Source: Loxodes magnus
Lineage: Eukaryota; Ciliophora; Karyorelictea; Loxodida; Loxodidae
Direction of reading: 5' to 3'
DNA: 64,000 nt
Assembly (NCBI GenBank): GCA_946699065.1
Contig: CAMPDV010001437.1
Location: 50,553 to 114,552, forward strand
Below, piece by piece: positions 1-12,010 of the stretch (position 1 is its first letter; every line of letters begins with the position of its first letter). The notes under the pieces were generated by a model. That model did not search any database. It worked only from the letters and a program-made list of their open reading frames with translations, and was not told the origin of the DNA. A program made the translations under genes and the position numbers.

Positions 1-1079
1 GAATTCTAACGAAATTAAAATTACTTCCAGTATTACTACCAATATAGCCACTCAAATTGCTAACCAAAAGTAAAACCATATCATCAAAAATATCCCTTAA
101 AATACTGTTTTTTAGCTTTAAGATTTTTGCTCTTTATTAGCCATTGCTTTATTTGCATATTAACTCCAAAAATATTAAAATGCATTTCTTTTTAAATAAG
201 ATCTTCTATATCGAGATAGGAACTAAAGAAAAGGTAGATTCTAAATTGCCAAGTAAATTAAAAAAATAGAAGATGGTAAGTTACCTAAAACCTACAGTTA
301 AAATAAAGATTTTAGAAAGAACTATTGAACCTACAAATAAGAAGTATGTCTATTTTATTTAGAGTTTGTCAAGCTTTAAAGATATAAAAGAACGAAACTG
401 AGTTTATTCTATATACTATCAAAGTAAGTAGATTCAGAAGTACAGGATTAAATTCTTCTCATGGAAGATTAAATGATGCTAAACCTTAACAAAATACTCA
501 ACATATTGGGCCATTTTCTCATATTTCTAGGTGTGATTATTTGGTTAAAGCTCTTAAATTTAAGAATTTTCTAATTCGATACACTAAGAAATGCTAGCTA
601 TGCCTATTGCAATCAAGTTATATCATGCTTCTATTATTTGCTTATAATTATCATAGAATAAAAGGCTTATAGCTTTTAATTTTATCAGGAGTTTATTATT
701 TGTTCAAATGTACAGGGATTTCCACTAAACAGAAGCAAATTAAGCTGGCGTTTTTATTAATCAGTCTATATATTTTATAAGCATAAGTTTTTATAATCCT
801 GCTAAGTTTAATTTCATAGTTAAATACTTAACATTTAGAGTTTCATCCAAAACTTTGTTATCTCAGGCTAAAAAATAAAGTTTTTTCTTACTATTACTTA
901 AAATTCGGTCCTAAAATAATTGCTGCTAAAGAGATCAACAATTTTATTATTTCTATACCCAATATAAAAGAGGGAAGAATTTTGCTTTGCATATAAAAAA
1001 TGAGAGATTTATGAAAGGAGTTAATAGTCCGATTGAAGAAATAATTGAAGTGAAATATGTCTGATGTATTGATGTCAAG
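1..1079. other. A+T-rich sequence, no gene supported
   Basis: I find no motif, repeat or clearly protein-like reading in either strand that I would defend. It may hold the 3' continuation of the minus-strand block beginning near 3.5 kb. Confidence 0.3.
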
Positions 1080-3480
1080 AAAATGGCTATTCAGATTTAG
1101 GTTAACTCATTCCTAAGCTTTTAAAAATGAGAAATTATCTTTATAGTCTAAGCACGTTTTGATCCATGAATTAGCTTTTATTATATTCTATAAATTTGAT
1201 GAGTAGTTCTATTAGATTATCGTGCTTTTTGAAGCCACTTCACCTTTCATTCTAACTGTTAACACTTTTATTCAAAAGCATCTCTGAGTTTAAAATCTTC
1301 TTTGGTTCTATTTTTGCTGAGTGAACTAGTTTGATTTCTTTTTTTCGGACTTTCAAAAATGATTATGGTAATCGTCACTTTGTTTCTATCTTAAAAAATT
1401 ATAAAATATCTTTACATACTAATTTTAGAGTTAATAATCAGATTAAAATAAACTCTTTTACATGTTACTCTTCAGCCTTGACAGTTCCTTTCCCTTTTAT
1501 TTCCTTTTTCCTTGGCAGATTATCTCAATTTCCTTTATTTAAAAAACTGCTTTTTAATTTTTTCTTCAATAATTTAATCTTTTCTAGTACTTTCTGTATA
1601 AGTACTTACTTTCGTCGTTTAGTCAATATGCTTTAGATATTTTTCTAATACTGAAGTTTCTTTTAAAGTGATTTGTTGATTCTTTATATCTTCAGTTTTT
1701 TGGAGTTTTATCTGATATAGGTAAACTAGGAACTTTGCACTTAGTCTTTTCTTGTTTGATTTTATATTCTTGATCCAAGTTCTACTATTAACCTCTTTTT
1801 TGTTATCATTTTTTTAATCTAAGAAACTTTTCTTCTTTGTATATTACCCTGATTTCTAAGATGCTTAGCTCAAGCTAGTAGGAGGAATTGATTTATTCTC
1901 TAAATTCTTATAATAATTTGGCGTCGCTTGTTTCCTTTTTATTCTATTATTATAGTAGGTTTTTAAGACTTGAGGCTTTTCTGCTTACTTATTATCATTG
2001 CAAATTAGAGCTTAAATAGCTTTCTAAATTAGATTGGATTTGTAAGTTTTTTTAATTAGAAATTTTTTGAGTAACCTGGCTTTTTTTATCCTTTAGACTA
2101 ATTTAATTTTACTATTTTTCGTTTTTACTTAGATTACTGTTCCACCTGTCGCTCATATCTTGATCATTCTTGAATTTTACTAAATTTATCATTTTACTTT
2201 ATCTAGTGTCTTTGAGCAGATCTGAAGATAGAAAGCGGGGAAAATTGAAGGGAGATAAAAATTTATCCTCAAGATGCTTCTACTTACTTACAGCATTTTG
2301 GTCACCTCTCCATATTACCCTTATAAAATTAATTCCTTTAATGACTCGTTAATTTCAGACAAACTTTAAAGACTTCAGTTAGTTATTTCTCCAAGGATAG
2401 CAGCGTTTATTTCCCTTATTTTTAGCTGTTTTGCCTTACTAGCTTTCAGTTATTTTTCATCCTAAATAACCATTAAAAAATTCTTAAATTTAGACTCCTT
2501 GATTAATAAAGCTGCTTCTACTTTATTGATTACTAGTACTTTAAATTAATCCCTGAAATTAAGATTTAGACTAATCTGAATAACTTTAATTCTTTGAAGT
2601 ATTTTCAGAAATGTCGAATGGTTTACCTTTTTTCCATTGAACTCTTCTTCTTACTTTAGAGCTGCTATTTCGTGCTATTCTTAAGTTTGTTTATTTCTGT
2701 TTCTCAGCTATGATAATGATAAAGCTTTTTCACACATGTAGTTGTAAAGATTATAATACTTTTTTTATTCTTAATAAATATAAGGTGAGATGCAGATTTT
2801 CTTGGATGAAATGTATCTTAGCTAATATGTAGGAAATTAAGAAGAATTTTGCACTTCTCCAGAATTTACCTTGATATTCTACTTTTAGAGGTAACAGCAT
2901 ATTTTTAAAATACCTATAATCATTTTTAAAGGTATTTTAATTTCTTCATACGAGCTTTCTTAATAACTTGTTATTTCACTTTCCCCACCTAGAAGACCAG
3001 CAATCTATCCAACCTGCTAGCTTAATTGTAATTTTTGGTATTTTTCATCAACATAAAAACAATCTAAGGTTTCTATTTTTCCATGCTATTTTATAATAAT
3101 CTCTTTTCCTTATTCCTTTAGCTAGCTGCTTTTTATTCTGTTACTCGTACTTTTCTAATATCAGTAACTCTTAACCTATTCTTAGAGCTTTAGTATCTAC
3201 TCTAAGTATGGGCAATATTTACGATTAAAGAGGTTCTATTGCAAGTCTATTTTTTAAAGGAAAGTCAAGGTTTATACTAATTTCAGGAAATATCAATTTC
3301 TAGCAACTTTAAGAGATCAGCATTTCAGAAAACTTGCTAAACTTAGTTATGATTAACTATCAGGTTTCTCAGTTACTTTTAGGTGATAAACGAGAAGTCT
3401 TGGATGTAATTATAGGTTAATTTAAGATTCTGTAATGATGATATCTTTCTTTGATATTGTGTCAAGCGTATTAATTTAGT
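1080..3480 (-). pseudogene. Degraded minus-strand coding block, coiled-coil, unrecognised
   Basis: Read on the minus strand with TAA/TAG as Gln, several stretches have the composition of real protein, for example SENTSKNQSYSDQSKSQ near 2.6 kb and DMSDRWNSNLSKNEKQQ near 2.15 kb. A Lys/Glu-rich coiled-coil stretch follows around 1.45-1.6 kb (IIEEKIKKQFFKQRKLRQ). The convincing frame changes several times, so this is either a multi-intron gene or, more likely, a decayed one. The 1.45-1.8 kb part resembles minus-strand sequence at 48.24-48.55 kb, so it belongs to a dispersed coding repeat family. I do not recognise a domain and propose no function. Limits are approximate. Confidence 0.4.
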
Positions 3481-3499
3481 TATGTACTAGGTAATTTAG

Positions 3500-4077
3500 G
3501 TATTTTGCAACTATTCTAATTTATTTTTATGTTTACTAGTTTGGTGATATAAAGTTGTAGGTTTATTTGCATAATTAATTTGTTTAATTTGCGTTTTCAG
3601 AGATGACTGTAAATATGTAGGAAGTAGTTTTTGATGAGTTGGTGGTTATATAATATTGTAGATTTTGTATATTAGGTTGAGATGTATAGGGTATTAAAAA
3701 TAGGATTTAAATAGTAATTGGCTGAAATATTTGTATATGTTTTAGATAATATATTTGGTTATTAGGTTGATTTAGCATAAATGATAGTGAGTTATTGAAA
3801 TAAAATATAGTAATGTAGTGATGTAAAATTGACTAATATATTAGTATGTTACATGTTTGTAAGATTATATTAAATATTTAGTTGTGGCTTAATATTTATT
3901 ATTTATAAATTATCTAAAATTTTAGAGGGAAAATTCTTCCATTTTATATTTTAATTTTAATAGTAATTATTCTTCTATTTATTAAGTTATAAGTAATTAA
4001 AAGGATTATTATTTAGTTTCATATCTAAATCTCTTAAAACCAAAAATTACTTTCTTTTTAGTCTATTCAAAAATAAA
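3500..4077 (+). promoter_or_regulatory. G/T-rich, C-poor leader of the RING/B-box gene
   Basis: About 400 bases before the start codon at 4078 are strikingly poor in C and rich in G and T on this strand. The skew fades into an A+T-rich segment just before the ATG. A similar leader precedes the RING-kelch start codons at 16435 and 39837, so this composition may mark 5' regions of plus-strand genes here. No core promoter motif is recognised. Confidence 0.4.
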
Positions 4078-6979
4078 ATGCTACCATCTAAATGCGAAGC
4101 TTGCGAAAAAGACTTCAACTAAGAGTTTAGAAAGCCTAGAAAGTTGGATTGTGGATGTATTCTTTGTGAGAGATGTTTGAAAAGCTTCTACAAAATCTAA
4201 TAGATGTTTAATTGTAAAAAGCACAACATCATCACTTATAGACCAATTGAAAAATTAGAAATGGAGGTTTCACATCTTTAAGAGGAGTCAAAATAAAACT
4301 TACTGAATATATGTTAAGAGCATAATGAGATTCTAGCTTTTTATTGTCTGAGTGACAGTATATTAATATGTGAAAAATGCCAATGGAATTCTCATAAGAA
4401 GCATCAATGTGGTAGATAAGAGGAAATCGTTCCTATTATGTAAGTTCGAATGTAAATGACTTTGAGTGCTATGAAAGAGAGGTTGAATCAATATTCTTCT
4501 GTCTTAGGCTAATGATAAATGTAGTTGGCTTAAGATTATATGATAAATATAAAATATATAGTATAGATCTATGATAATATCAAGAGAAGTTTAGAGTAAG
4601 CATGTGAGGAGTTGGTGATAAGAGTATAGGAGAAAGGCGAATAGAGTAGGTAGGAAATAAGTTAAAATAATATTTTTGAGATGAGTAAGTAAGTAGAGAG
4701 TATCGGATAAATGTAATAGACCACTATATAGTAATGTGAGATAAAGAAGAATTAATTAGAGAGATTGGAAGTATAGCTTTAAGAAAATCAAATAAATGAA
4801 GAATAAAAATATTCTTAATATTAAGCTATTCTTATACCTTAGAATATGGAAGCTTAAGTTTTTTAAAAGATGATGAAAGGGAGTTAGTTTGGTTTAGAAT
4901 AGGAATTGCATGCTAGATAGAGAGTATAGATATAATCCTTTTAAAGAACTATATAACTTTTATGAAAGGAGAGTTAGTTGTAGGCTTAATATTATGAGAG
5001 TGTTAATAAGGAAAGTAAAGAATAAATCTAAAAGTTACTTTAAGTTATTAAAGAGTAGGATTTGGTGTTGAATGGCTTAAGAGAACAAATATCTCATAAC
5101 TAGCAAGAAATAGAGGATCAAGAGATATAACGAGAGAGAATGCTCTAGCAGTAAAATACTATCTTGAAACAAAATAACTTCTAGTTATAAGACTATAAAA
5201 ATAAGTTTAAGGAATTGAAATAATAAATAAAACATTTATCAATTCAGGGTCTTTAATATTAATTGCAAATAAAGCAGTTACTTTAGACAAAGAGAAGGAA
5301 TAGAGGAATCTCACTATATAGTAGTAGTATGAAAAATTAAATTTATAGAAAGAGAGCAGAATAAGAGAGTTGGAGAGTTAGCTTGAACTTTAAAAAAATG
5401 ATAATAATCTTTTAAGGGGTTAGTTGAATAAGTTGAGTGAGTTAAATAGGCAATAAGAGAATAGTTTGAATGCACTTACTAAGGCTAGCAATAATAATAT
5501 GTCATGGAATCAGGAGTTAAGTTAGTAAATTAAGAGTTTATAATAGGAGAGATCTAATTTTGAAAAATAGATTCAAAATTTATTGGAGGAAAGATAATAG
5601 CTTACGTGTTAGTTGAGTAAGTTTCTGAGTAAGTAAATATAAGCTTAATAAAGTTAGTAGTAAGTCTAGCAGTAAGTGTTAGTTTAAGTTGTTTAGGATA
5701 AGTAAAATAAATAAGTCTAGAGTTTTAAAATATCTAAGAGTAAGCTTCCTAATCTTAATCGACAAAGGTCATAAAATAAGAAATATAAATATCGATAATA
5801 TCACCTAATAATAAATCTGTGAATCTTACAGTTAAATAAGATACACTATCTGATAACTAAAGAACATGATAGAAAAATAAACTAATTTAAAATAATGGTC
5901 ATTGGACATCTTTAAGAATAACAATAAATTAGAATATGGTTTTTAGACGATACAATGTTTATAGATCGTGGATGGTTAATAGCTCTAAATGTATTGGAGT
6001 GAGTTAAAGTTTTAATTTAAAAATGATATATAGATGGTAAGTTTAAATTATAATAAATCTTATTATAGGAAGTACGACACATTTCAAAATTTTAATATAG
6101 GTAAGTAAAAATTGAATATTGTTAACACATAGATGGCAAGTTGACATTTAATATTGTTAACACATAGATCGTAAGTGAACATTGAATATTGCTAACTACA
6201 TAGCTAGTAAGTAAAGATTGAATATTGCTAAGACATAGAAGGTAAGTAAATATTGAATATTGTTAAAACTATAGCATGTAAATAATAATTGAATATTGTT
6301 AAGACATAGGAGGTAAGTAAAGATTGAATATTGTTAAGACATAGAATGTAATTTAACATTGAATATTGTTAAAACTATAGCATGTAAGTAAAGATTTAGT
6401 ATTGTTAAAACTATAGTATGTAAGTTAGCATTGAATATTTTTAACTACATAGATTGTAAATAAAGATTTAATATTCTAAACTATAGATTGTAAGTAAACA
6501 TTTAATATTATTAACATACAGTTGGTAGATAAATATTTAATATTCTTAACACATAGAAAGTAAGCATTTAATGTTCAAATAGAAAGTATCTTAAAATTTG
6601 ACATATGTTTAAAGTTGGTAATAGTTATTTTACATTTTACAATATTAGATAAAAGTATGACATTCATTGTTTCAATATAGAATGTAATTGGAATTTTAAT
6701 TAATTAGTATGTAAGAGGTCTTTATAGGATATTTTCTATTTATAGATCGTAATTGCTTATGGCTATTTTTAATTTTAGGAAGTAACATATTCTTAATTGT
6801 TATTATAATAGAATGTATGTTGATATGTAAAATTATAAGGGGGTAAGTTAGAATACTAATGGAAATGAAGGTTGTAAGAATAAATTGGATTACTGTAGTA
6901 ATAAAATAGTGAGTTTGAGAGTGGACTATTTATATATTTAATTAGGACTCTTTTTAATTAAAAATAATAATAATAATGA
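4078..6979 (+). CDS. TRIM-like RING/B-box/coiled-coil protein with micro-exon tail
   Basis: The start at 4078 opens with a RING-type cysteine cluster (CEACEKDF, then LDCGCILCERCLK), followed by a B-box-like cysteine/histidine pattern (ICQEH, then CEKCQWNSHKKHQC) and about 400 residues of Gln/Glu/Leu-rich coiled coil. RING plus B-box plus coiled coil is the tripartite architecture of TRIM E3 ubiquitin ligases, so E3 activity is an inference from family. TAA/TAG are Gln; in-frame TGA occurs as a plausible Trp (near residue 149). A 38-nt GT-AG intron at 5249-5286 restores the coiled-coil frame. The coil continues to about 5.77 kb, after which the frame is uncertain. The 3' end is the intron array at 5898-6898, then a short final exon reaching TGA at 6977-6979. 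RING-kelch genes elsewhere in the window carry a propeller at the comparable position; I see none here. The end and C-terminal sequence are tentative. Confidence 0.72.
5249..5286 (+). other. 38-nt GT-AG intron in the TRIM-like gene
   Basis: Removing these bases joins ...CAG G to AC AAA GAG and keeps the coiled-coil reading (SIQDKEKEQRNL). Without removal the coil shifts frame. Donor GTCTTTAATA, acceptor TTACTTTAG. Confidence 0.7.
5898..6898 (+). other. Array of 30 intron-like units separated by 3-nt spacers
   Basis: Each unit starts GT (one GC, at 6136) and ends AG. Lengths are 23-35 nt, mostly 31-33. Successive spacers are AATATG, ATC, TGA, ATG, GAA, none, ATG, ATC, CTA, AAG, CAT, GAG, AAT, CAT, TAT, ATT, ATT, TTG, AAA, AAA, TTG, ATAAAA, AAT, TAT, ATC, GAA, AAT, GGG, GTT. 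Twenty-six are 3 nt, two are 6 and one is 0. Central units (6101-6556) share a core starting GTAAGTAAAGATTGAATATT and ending near ACATAG, so they arose by tandem duplication. Outer units (5898-6100 and 6560-6898) no longer align with the core yet keep GT, AG and the 3-nt spacing. If spliced, each spacer is a micro-exon adding one residue and all skipping combinations stay in frame. A further 32-nt GT-AG candidate lies at 5831-5862, but the next interval (35 nt) does not fit the triplet rule. Confidence 0.75.
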
Positions 6980-8216
6980 TATTTATATTTATATGTTTAT
7001 ATTTATATTCACTTTTTTATTTTGGTTTTAAGATACAATGATAGAGAGAAAGGATTATTTGATTTAGCAAAGGGTGAGCTAAATGAATATAATATATAAT
7101 GAAATATTTGTATTTTAAGATTTGTTTAATAGTGTGTTTAGAAAGTGTATTTACTGTTTTTTATGTATGTTATATTCTTAATTGAAATAGCATTCATATT
7201 AAAATATATATTTAAGTTTTAATTAAATAAAATTTATAATTATTTTTGATATGTTTATCATTTATAAGTGTAAATAACTTAAAATTATGTATCTTTGATG
7301 ACTTTCTCTAACTATATTTTAACTATTTTAGTAACTAAACATATTTATTTATTTCAAGTACAGATATATCAGTCTAATTATCAATTTCCTTATTTAATAT
7401 CTCTATATTTATATTTTCAACAATGGATATTACCAAAACTATATAACCAAAGATGTTATGAGAGAGTGTGGATTCCTAATAAGAATGTGTAGATAGTTGG
7501 CTTGTTTAAGGTTGCTAATAAAAGTAATTATTTTGGTATTTAAAGTGTTTAAAGTTATTAAATGCTTGCTTTATAAAATAACACTTTTATTTATTAAAGT
7601 TAGTTTCTTTCTTATTTGAAAAAGTTAAAACTAAAATTACTTTTTTTTAGCTTTTGAATTTTTTATTTTTTTGTAAATAAATTTAATTAATAAAAATTGA
7701 AAAAAGTTATTTTTTCTCAGCATTTCACACTAAAGGAGATTTTATGAACGGATTTTTTAAAAAATTTTAAATTTATTGTTGATGTTGAAATGACTCTTAT
7801 AATGATAAAATCTTACGAAATATAAAATTTATTTTAGATAAAAAATATTAGAGAAATTAGTAATTTTTAGGGGTATTTTTAAAATTTCTGTTTTTCTTTA
7901 GAATTTTACTACAAGAATCTTTAAGGATGGACAAAGAGAAGGTTTTAAGATGTGTATTTAATATTTTAGATATATTTTAATAATGTAAAAAAATAGCATT
8001 TTTCATAATATTTTGGTGATATCTCTCTTTAGAATTAAGAATGTTTGTAATATAGACTATTTTAAACAATACTTATTAATTTTAAATAAGAATTTATTAA
8101 TTTTGTTATTTTTATTTAATAAAGGTAAGGATGATAAATCTAATAAAAAGGTAATTAGAGAAAAATCTATTTTTCTTTATAAAATAAATTCATTATAAAT
8201 GATTATAATTAACAAG
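6980..8216. other. A+T-rich spacer, no gene supported
   Basis: Very A+T-rich sequence between the TRIM-like gene and the G+C-rich Gag-like gene. Short open stretches near 7.3 and 8.0 kb have low-complexity Ile/Tyr/Leu composition and no motif. Confidence 0.5.
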
Positions 8217-9204
8217 ATGTCAGGTCTGAGAAAAGGATTCTATCCACCTCCAACAGGTAATAAAAAAGGAGAAGAGGGCAAGGAAGAAAAGGCCCAATAT
8301 CAACAACAGACTATTCCCCAGACCCAGAAGAAACATCTACAGACTTCTCCAGGGACGCCACTGCAGGAAGAGAAACCTAAAAAGAAAACTTAACTCCAAC
8401 AATCCTCAGTGAGCGATTTCTCTCTGTCCGGATCTGGCTATGATAACGAGCTAGCCATCGAATAAGCAGAGCTCAGACAGGAGGTACAGGACCTCAAGCA
8501 AACTCTAACAAAAATCATGCAAACTGGCACCAAGTTGAGTACTTGGGATTAAGCCCGACTTGTTAAGCTTGAGTAGGAGGTTTTCGATATGCGAGTGGAG
8601 CTCAATAAAGCTCACGACACTATTTTGCTTCAGAGTCGCACTATCGAGTAATTGAGTGGTCAGAAGACCCATTAAGTGTAAGCGTAGGCTTATCAGCCGG
8701 ATTCTGCTCTCCAGTAAAATTAATTCATGGAACTGGAGTAAGAACACGCCTCCTAGACCTCTACCTCCCAAGATCCAATATAGTCAGCCCAAATCTTGTT
8801 ACTGCTGTGGCAGTAGCTGACATCTCTTTAGAAATTGCAGGAAATTTTAAGACTAACAAAGAGAATATTGGAGGACATTAGAGCTGAAGCGGATTAAAGC
8901 AGAATAAGCCTAAAAACAAAAAGAAAGATAATTGTTTTTTAATAAGTAGAGGCTATACTGCGATCCGAACGGGAGGATTTATAGGAAATTGACGCCAGAA
9001 GAAATGAACTAGAAAGACCCAAGGGCGCACATTTATATTCAAGATTTTCTTAATGACTGATCTCAGAGTGACATACAGCCTAGAAGAGTGTCACGGCGAA
9101 AGGAAAACCGTCAAAAAAAACCCGTCCAGAAGTAACACCGACGTTAACCGGGTTTTTAGCATAACTGTTAACTCTCATTTAATCTTAATCTTAATTATAA
9201 ATGA
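8217..9204 (+). CDS. Gag/ORF1-like CCHC protein, G+C-rich fossil
   Basis: A retroelement-type nucleic-acid-binding protein: a Pro/Gln/Lys-rich N-terminus (MSGLRKGFYPPPTGNKKG), a charged, heptad-like middle, and a CCHC zinc knuckle (CYCCGSSWHLFRNC, about 8797-8838) followed by a basic tail. The knuckle's Trp is a TGA codon; the region ends at TGA 9202-9204. Base composition is far richer in G+C than anything adjacent, and Gln is spelled CAA/CAG as well as TAA/TAG, which suggests recent arrival or a different mutational history. No reverse transcriptase, protease or terminal repeats are seen around it, so it may be a retroelement gag/ORF1 or a domesticated relative. It does not look wholly intact. 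Confidence 0.6.
9113..9157 (+). terminator. Hairpin at the 3' end of the G+C-rich element
   Basis: AAAAACCCG (ending 9124) can pair with CGGGTTTTT (9149-9157) around a ~24-nt loop, inside the C-terminal end of the Gag-like gene. It may be an RNA 3'-end structure of the element; chance is possible. Confidence 0.3.
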
Positions 9205-9459
9205 TTAGTAACTAGATGAGAGAAAAACATATTAAATAGTAAAAAAATTAAAATCTTTCAAGTTAGAACTTTTGAATGTCTGCTGATTCTCCAAAATAAA
9301 ACTTAAATAGTTAATTTTTTTAATTTAAAAAGAAAATTTAATTTTTAATATAAGATTTAAAATTTAAAATTTTTATATTAATTAATTCTAAACAAATCTT
9401 AATCAAATTATTTAATATCTACTTATTAAAAAAGCTTCTACTACAAATTACTTTAAATT

Positions 9460-10990
9460 TATATTAAGTGCAAGATAAAGTTTCATGGATCTGTAACATT
9501 GACTAATTAAACTCATTTCCCAATAATTTCGAGGCAGCGGAAACCGTAGTATCTTACCATGCTAAGAAGGTGAAGATAGAGCAAATAATTAAGTAGAAGA
9601 AAAATTAATAAAAATCTAGAAATTTAAATTTGGGAAAGTTAAAGATTAAAAGAAAACTTTCTAGTCAATTAACATGATAAGAGAAATTAACAGCATTCTA
9701 TATGAAAACTTTCTATCTCCATATGTACTTGAGGAGATAAAAAGTGATGAGTATATAATTTAAAAGTCACTAGGCTAGTATACTGAGACCGTAGTAATAT
9801 AAAGTTAATTTTAAGTAATTAAGTCTTAGAAGGTTGTAGCTAGCATATAAGAAAAAAATTTACTTTATAATATCAATTAGGAAAATAGAAACTTAATAGA
9901 GAGCAACCTAATGTTAGCAGAAAGCTTATAATACTTAGAAAAAGCTGAAAAAGAGATTAAAAATTCAGAATATGATTAAATAAAAAAAATTCAGAAAAAA
10001 TGAGGAAAGAGAGAAATTTGAAGATTTTGAAAATATCGAAGGTAAGAAAAAACCGAAATTATTGAAATTAATGAAAGTAGAAATAAACTGAATATACTAA
10101 AAATACTTAAAATATCGAAGATAAGCAAAGAACTGAAACATAATGTAGGCAGGGAAAAGAACGAAGAAATTGAAAATAATGAAGATAGGGAAAAATCTGA
10201 AGAAAATGAAAATAGTGTAAGTATTTAACCTCAAGATTAGAATTAATTGCAATTCATCGAAGAAAAAAATAGTTAAAATGAAGTTTTGAAAAAGATGAGT
10301 TATAAGCTTCACTCAGTGAAAAACTTTGTACAAACGAAATTAATACCCAAGGCTTATTTAAAACAAATGGATTTCTAATTTATATGAAGATAAAGAAACA
10401 GACATAAGATATTCAATCTTCTTTTAGAACTCAAAAGAAAAAGATCATTATAGATAGAAGTGAGCTAATCAACAAATTCCTCTGCAACGTAGAATTTTCA
10501 GATTAACAGATCGATTTTATGAAATAGATCAGTCACATTATTTATAAGAATTCTCACAAGATAAACGACAAAAATATGAAGTAACTAGTCTATTATCAGA
10601 AACATTTGTTTAAGATCAATCAGAAAAAAATTTGGATAGTAACACTGTATGAATAAGATCTTATGCTGTATTTACAAAGAACTTGGGAGGGTAATGGACA
10701 AAGCTAGAAGAACATTTACGGCTACGCAGTAAGAATGCTAGAGTATACAAAAATATTAGAATATAAAGGATCCATGTGCTGATATTTTAAACAAGTTATG
10801 CTAATTTATTATTTACACATCTTGAATGAAAATAAGATACAACATTTTTAAAATTGGTGCTAGTATATTAAAGTATACTAATTATTCTCTTTAATTCTAA
10901 GTATAATTAAGTAGTCAAATATAGCTTAAATTAATAAATTGAAGTTTCAAGTCTATTTTAAATAAGAAGATAGTAGTACAAATTAATTAT
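9460..10990 (+). pseudogene. LINE ORF1-like remnant
   Basis: Sequence at 9470-9960 matches 49.16-49.66 kb closely enough to align by eye, and that second copy runs into LINE reverse transcriptase. A start at 9674 gives MIREINSILYENFLSPYVLE, then a Glu/Lys-rich coil (LAESLQYLEKAEKEIKN). Further on, at about 10.38-10.88 kb, a third frame gives protein-like sequence (RSELINKFLCNVEFSDQQ). The frame changes mean either introns or decay; I favour a decayed LINE ORF1. No CCHC or RT motif is found in this copy, so the RT half is missing. Confidence 0.5.
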
Positions 10991-11149
10991 TAAGATACAC
11001 AGTTTAAGTAATTAAGTACTTACTCTGATAATCTATATTTAATTTAAGTTCTCTATAAGATTTAATATTAAGATGCTAAGGATAGGTTTTAATAGATTAT
11101 ATCATTTAACTGTAAAATTAATTAAAATTAGTATAAATCTAAATGCTTG

Positions 11150-12010
11150 AATAATCCAAGTCTCTTCTAGTGTTGCTACTTGAGAGAGTAACTTTTAGAA
11201 TTACTTTCTCACTCATATGTCTTAGTAGGGTTAAAGGACGGCTTTTAGATATTTCCCTTCTGATTAGTGATTCCAATTTTTTTAATTTCCAAAACCTTTC
11301 AGCATAGCTTTGTATTTTTTTAATTCTAATGCTCTAATATAAACGAGAGAATGTCTTCATTTTCTACTTGGAGTACTATCAAGGTTTAAGACTAGTCAAA
11401 AATGTTTTTCCGTGCTTACGCTTCACAGAAAAATTACAACTATTCTTAGCTTTATATTTTTGCTACTGCTGAAAATTAACTCGTTTTTCGTCTTCTTTAG
11501 AGCTAGACTGAATAATAATTATCACTTCTAACATTGGATTTTAATACTGACAATCTTCAATCCCTATATTATAATTGCATTCCTCAACTTAATTAACAGC
11601 TGACTGATCTCTCAAATCTTTCCTTCATTTTGATTGCCTTTTCAATCCCAATACTCTTTTCTTTACCTAGAAATGCTTTAGCTTTTTAGTTGAAAATCGA
11701 GTCTCTAACTCTTTAATGTATTTTAAAACTAAATTTTCTTTCTATGTTCCAACCCTTCGATTTAAGGGATATTTGAAACCAAAAGAGAGTTGTAAAAACT
11801 GGTTTTAACTTACTTAATAAATTGTTAATCTTCTGTGCTCTTAATAACAACCTAAAATATATATTTAAATCCTTATACTTATATATTAGCCTTTTTATTT
11901 CAGTTTGTATATCTAAATTTACTAATAAAGCATTAATTTACTGTTATAATTAAGAAAGAGTTAAGATGCTGGATTAAGACTTATTATTTTTATTATGTAT
12001 CAAGTAGAGC
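11150..12010 (-). CDS. Minus-strand coding block, coiled-coil, unrecognised
   Basis: Reading down from about 12.0 kb, the minus strand gives a convincing helical segment (QQINALLVNLDIQTEIKRLI) and, after one frame change near 11.75 kb, LKYIKELETRFSTKKLKHFQ. A polar tail follows (SSSKEDEKRVNFQQQQKYKA). Codon use has many TAA/TAG Gln and a few TGA that fit Trp. The frame change could be a short intron or a lesion. No family is recognised. It lies between the LINE remnant and the satellite and has no visible second copy. Confidence 0.45.

Noticed and set aside
3500-3800. Second micro-exon array in the G/T-rich leader
   Set aside because: GT and AG are frequent there by base composition and spacers are irregular, unlike 5898-6898.
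6101-6556. CRISPR-like array (repeats with short spacers)
   Set aside because: The variable parts are only 3 nt and the host is a eukaryote; the splice-site structure explains the pattern.
5898-6898. Plain minisatellite of ~35 bp
   Set aside because: Outer units share no sequence with the centre but keep GT, AG and 3-nt spacing. Pure minisatellite decay would lose these first. It remains the main alternative until RNA is seen.
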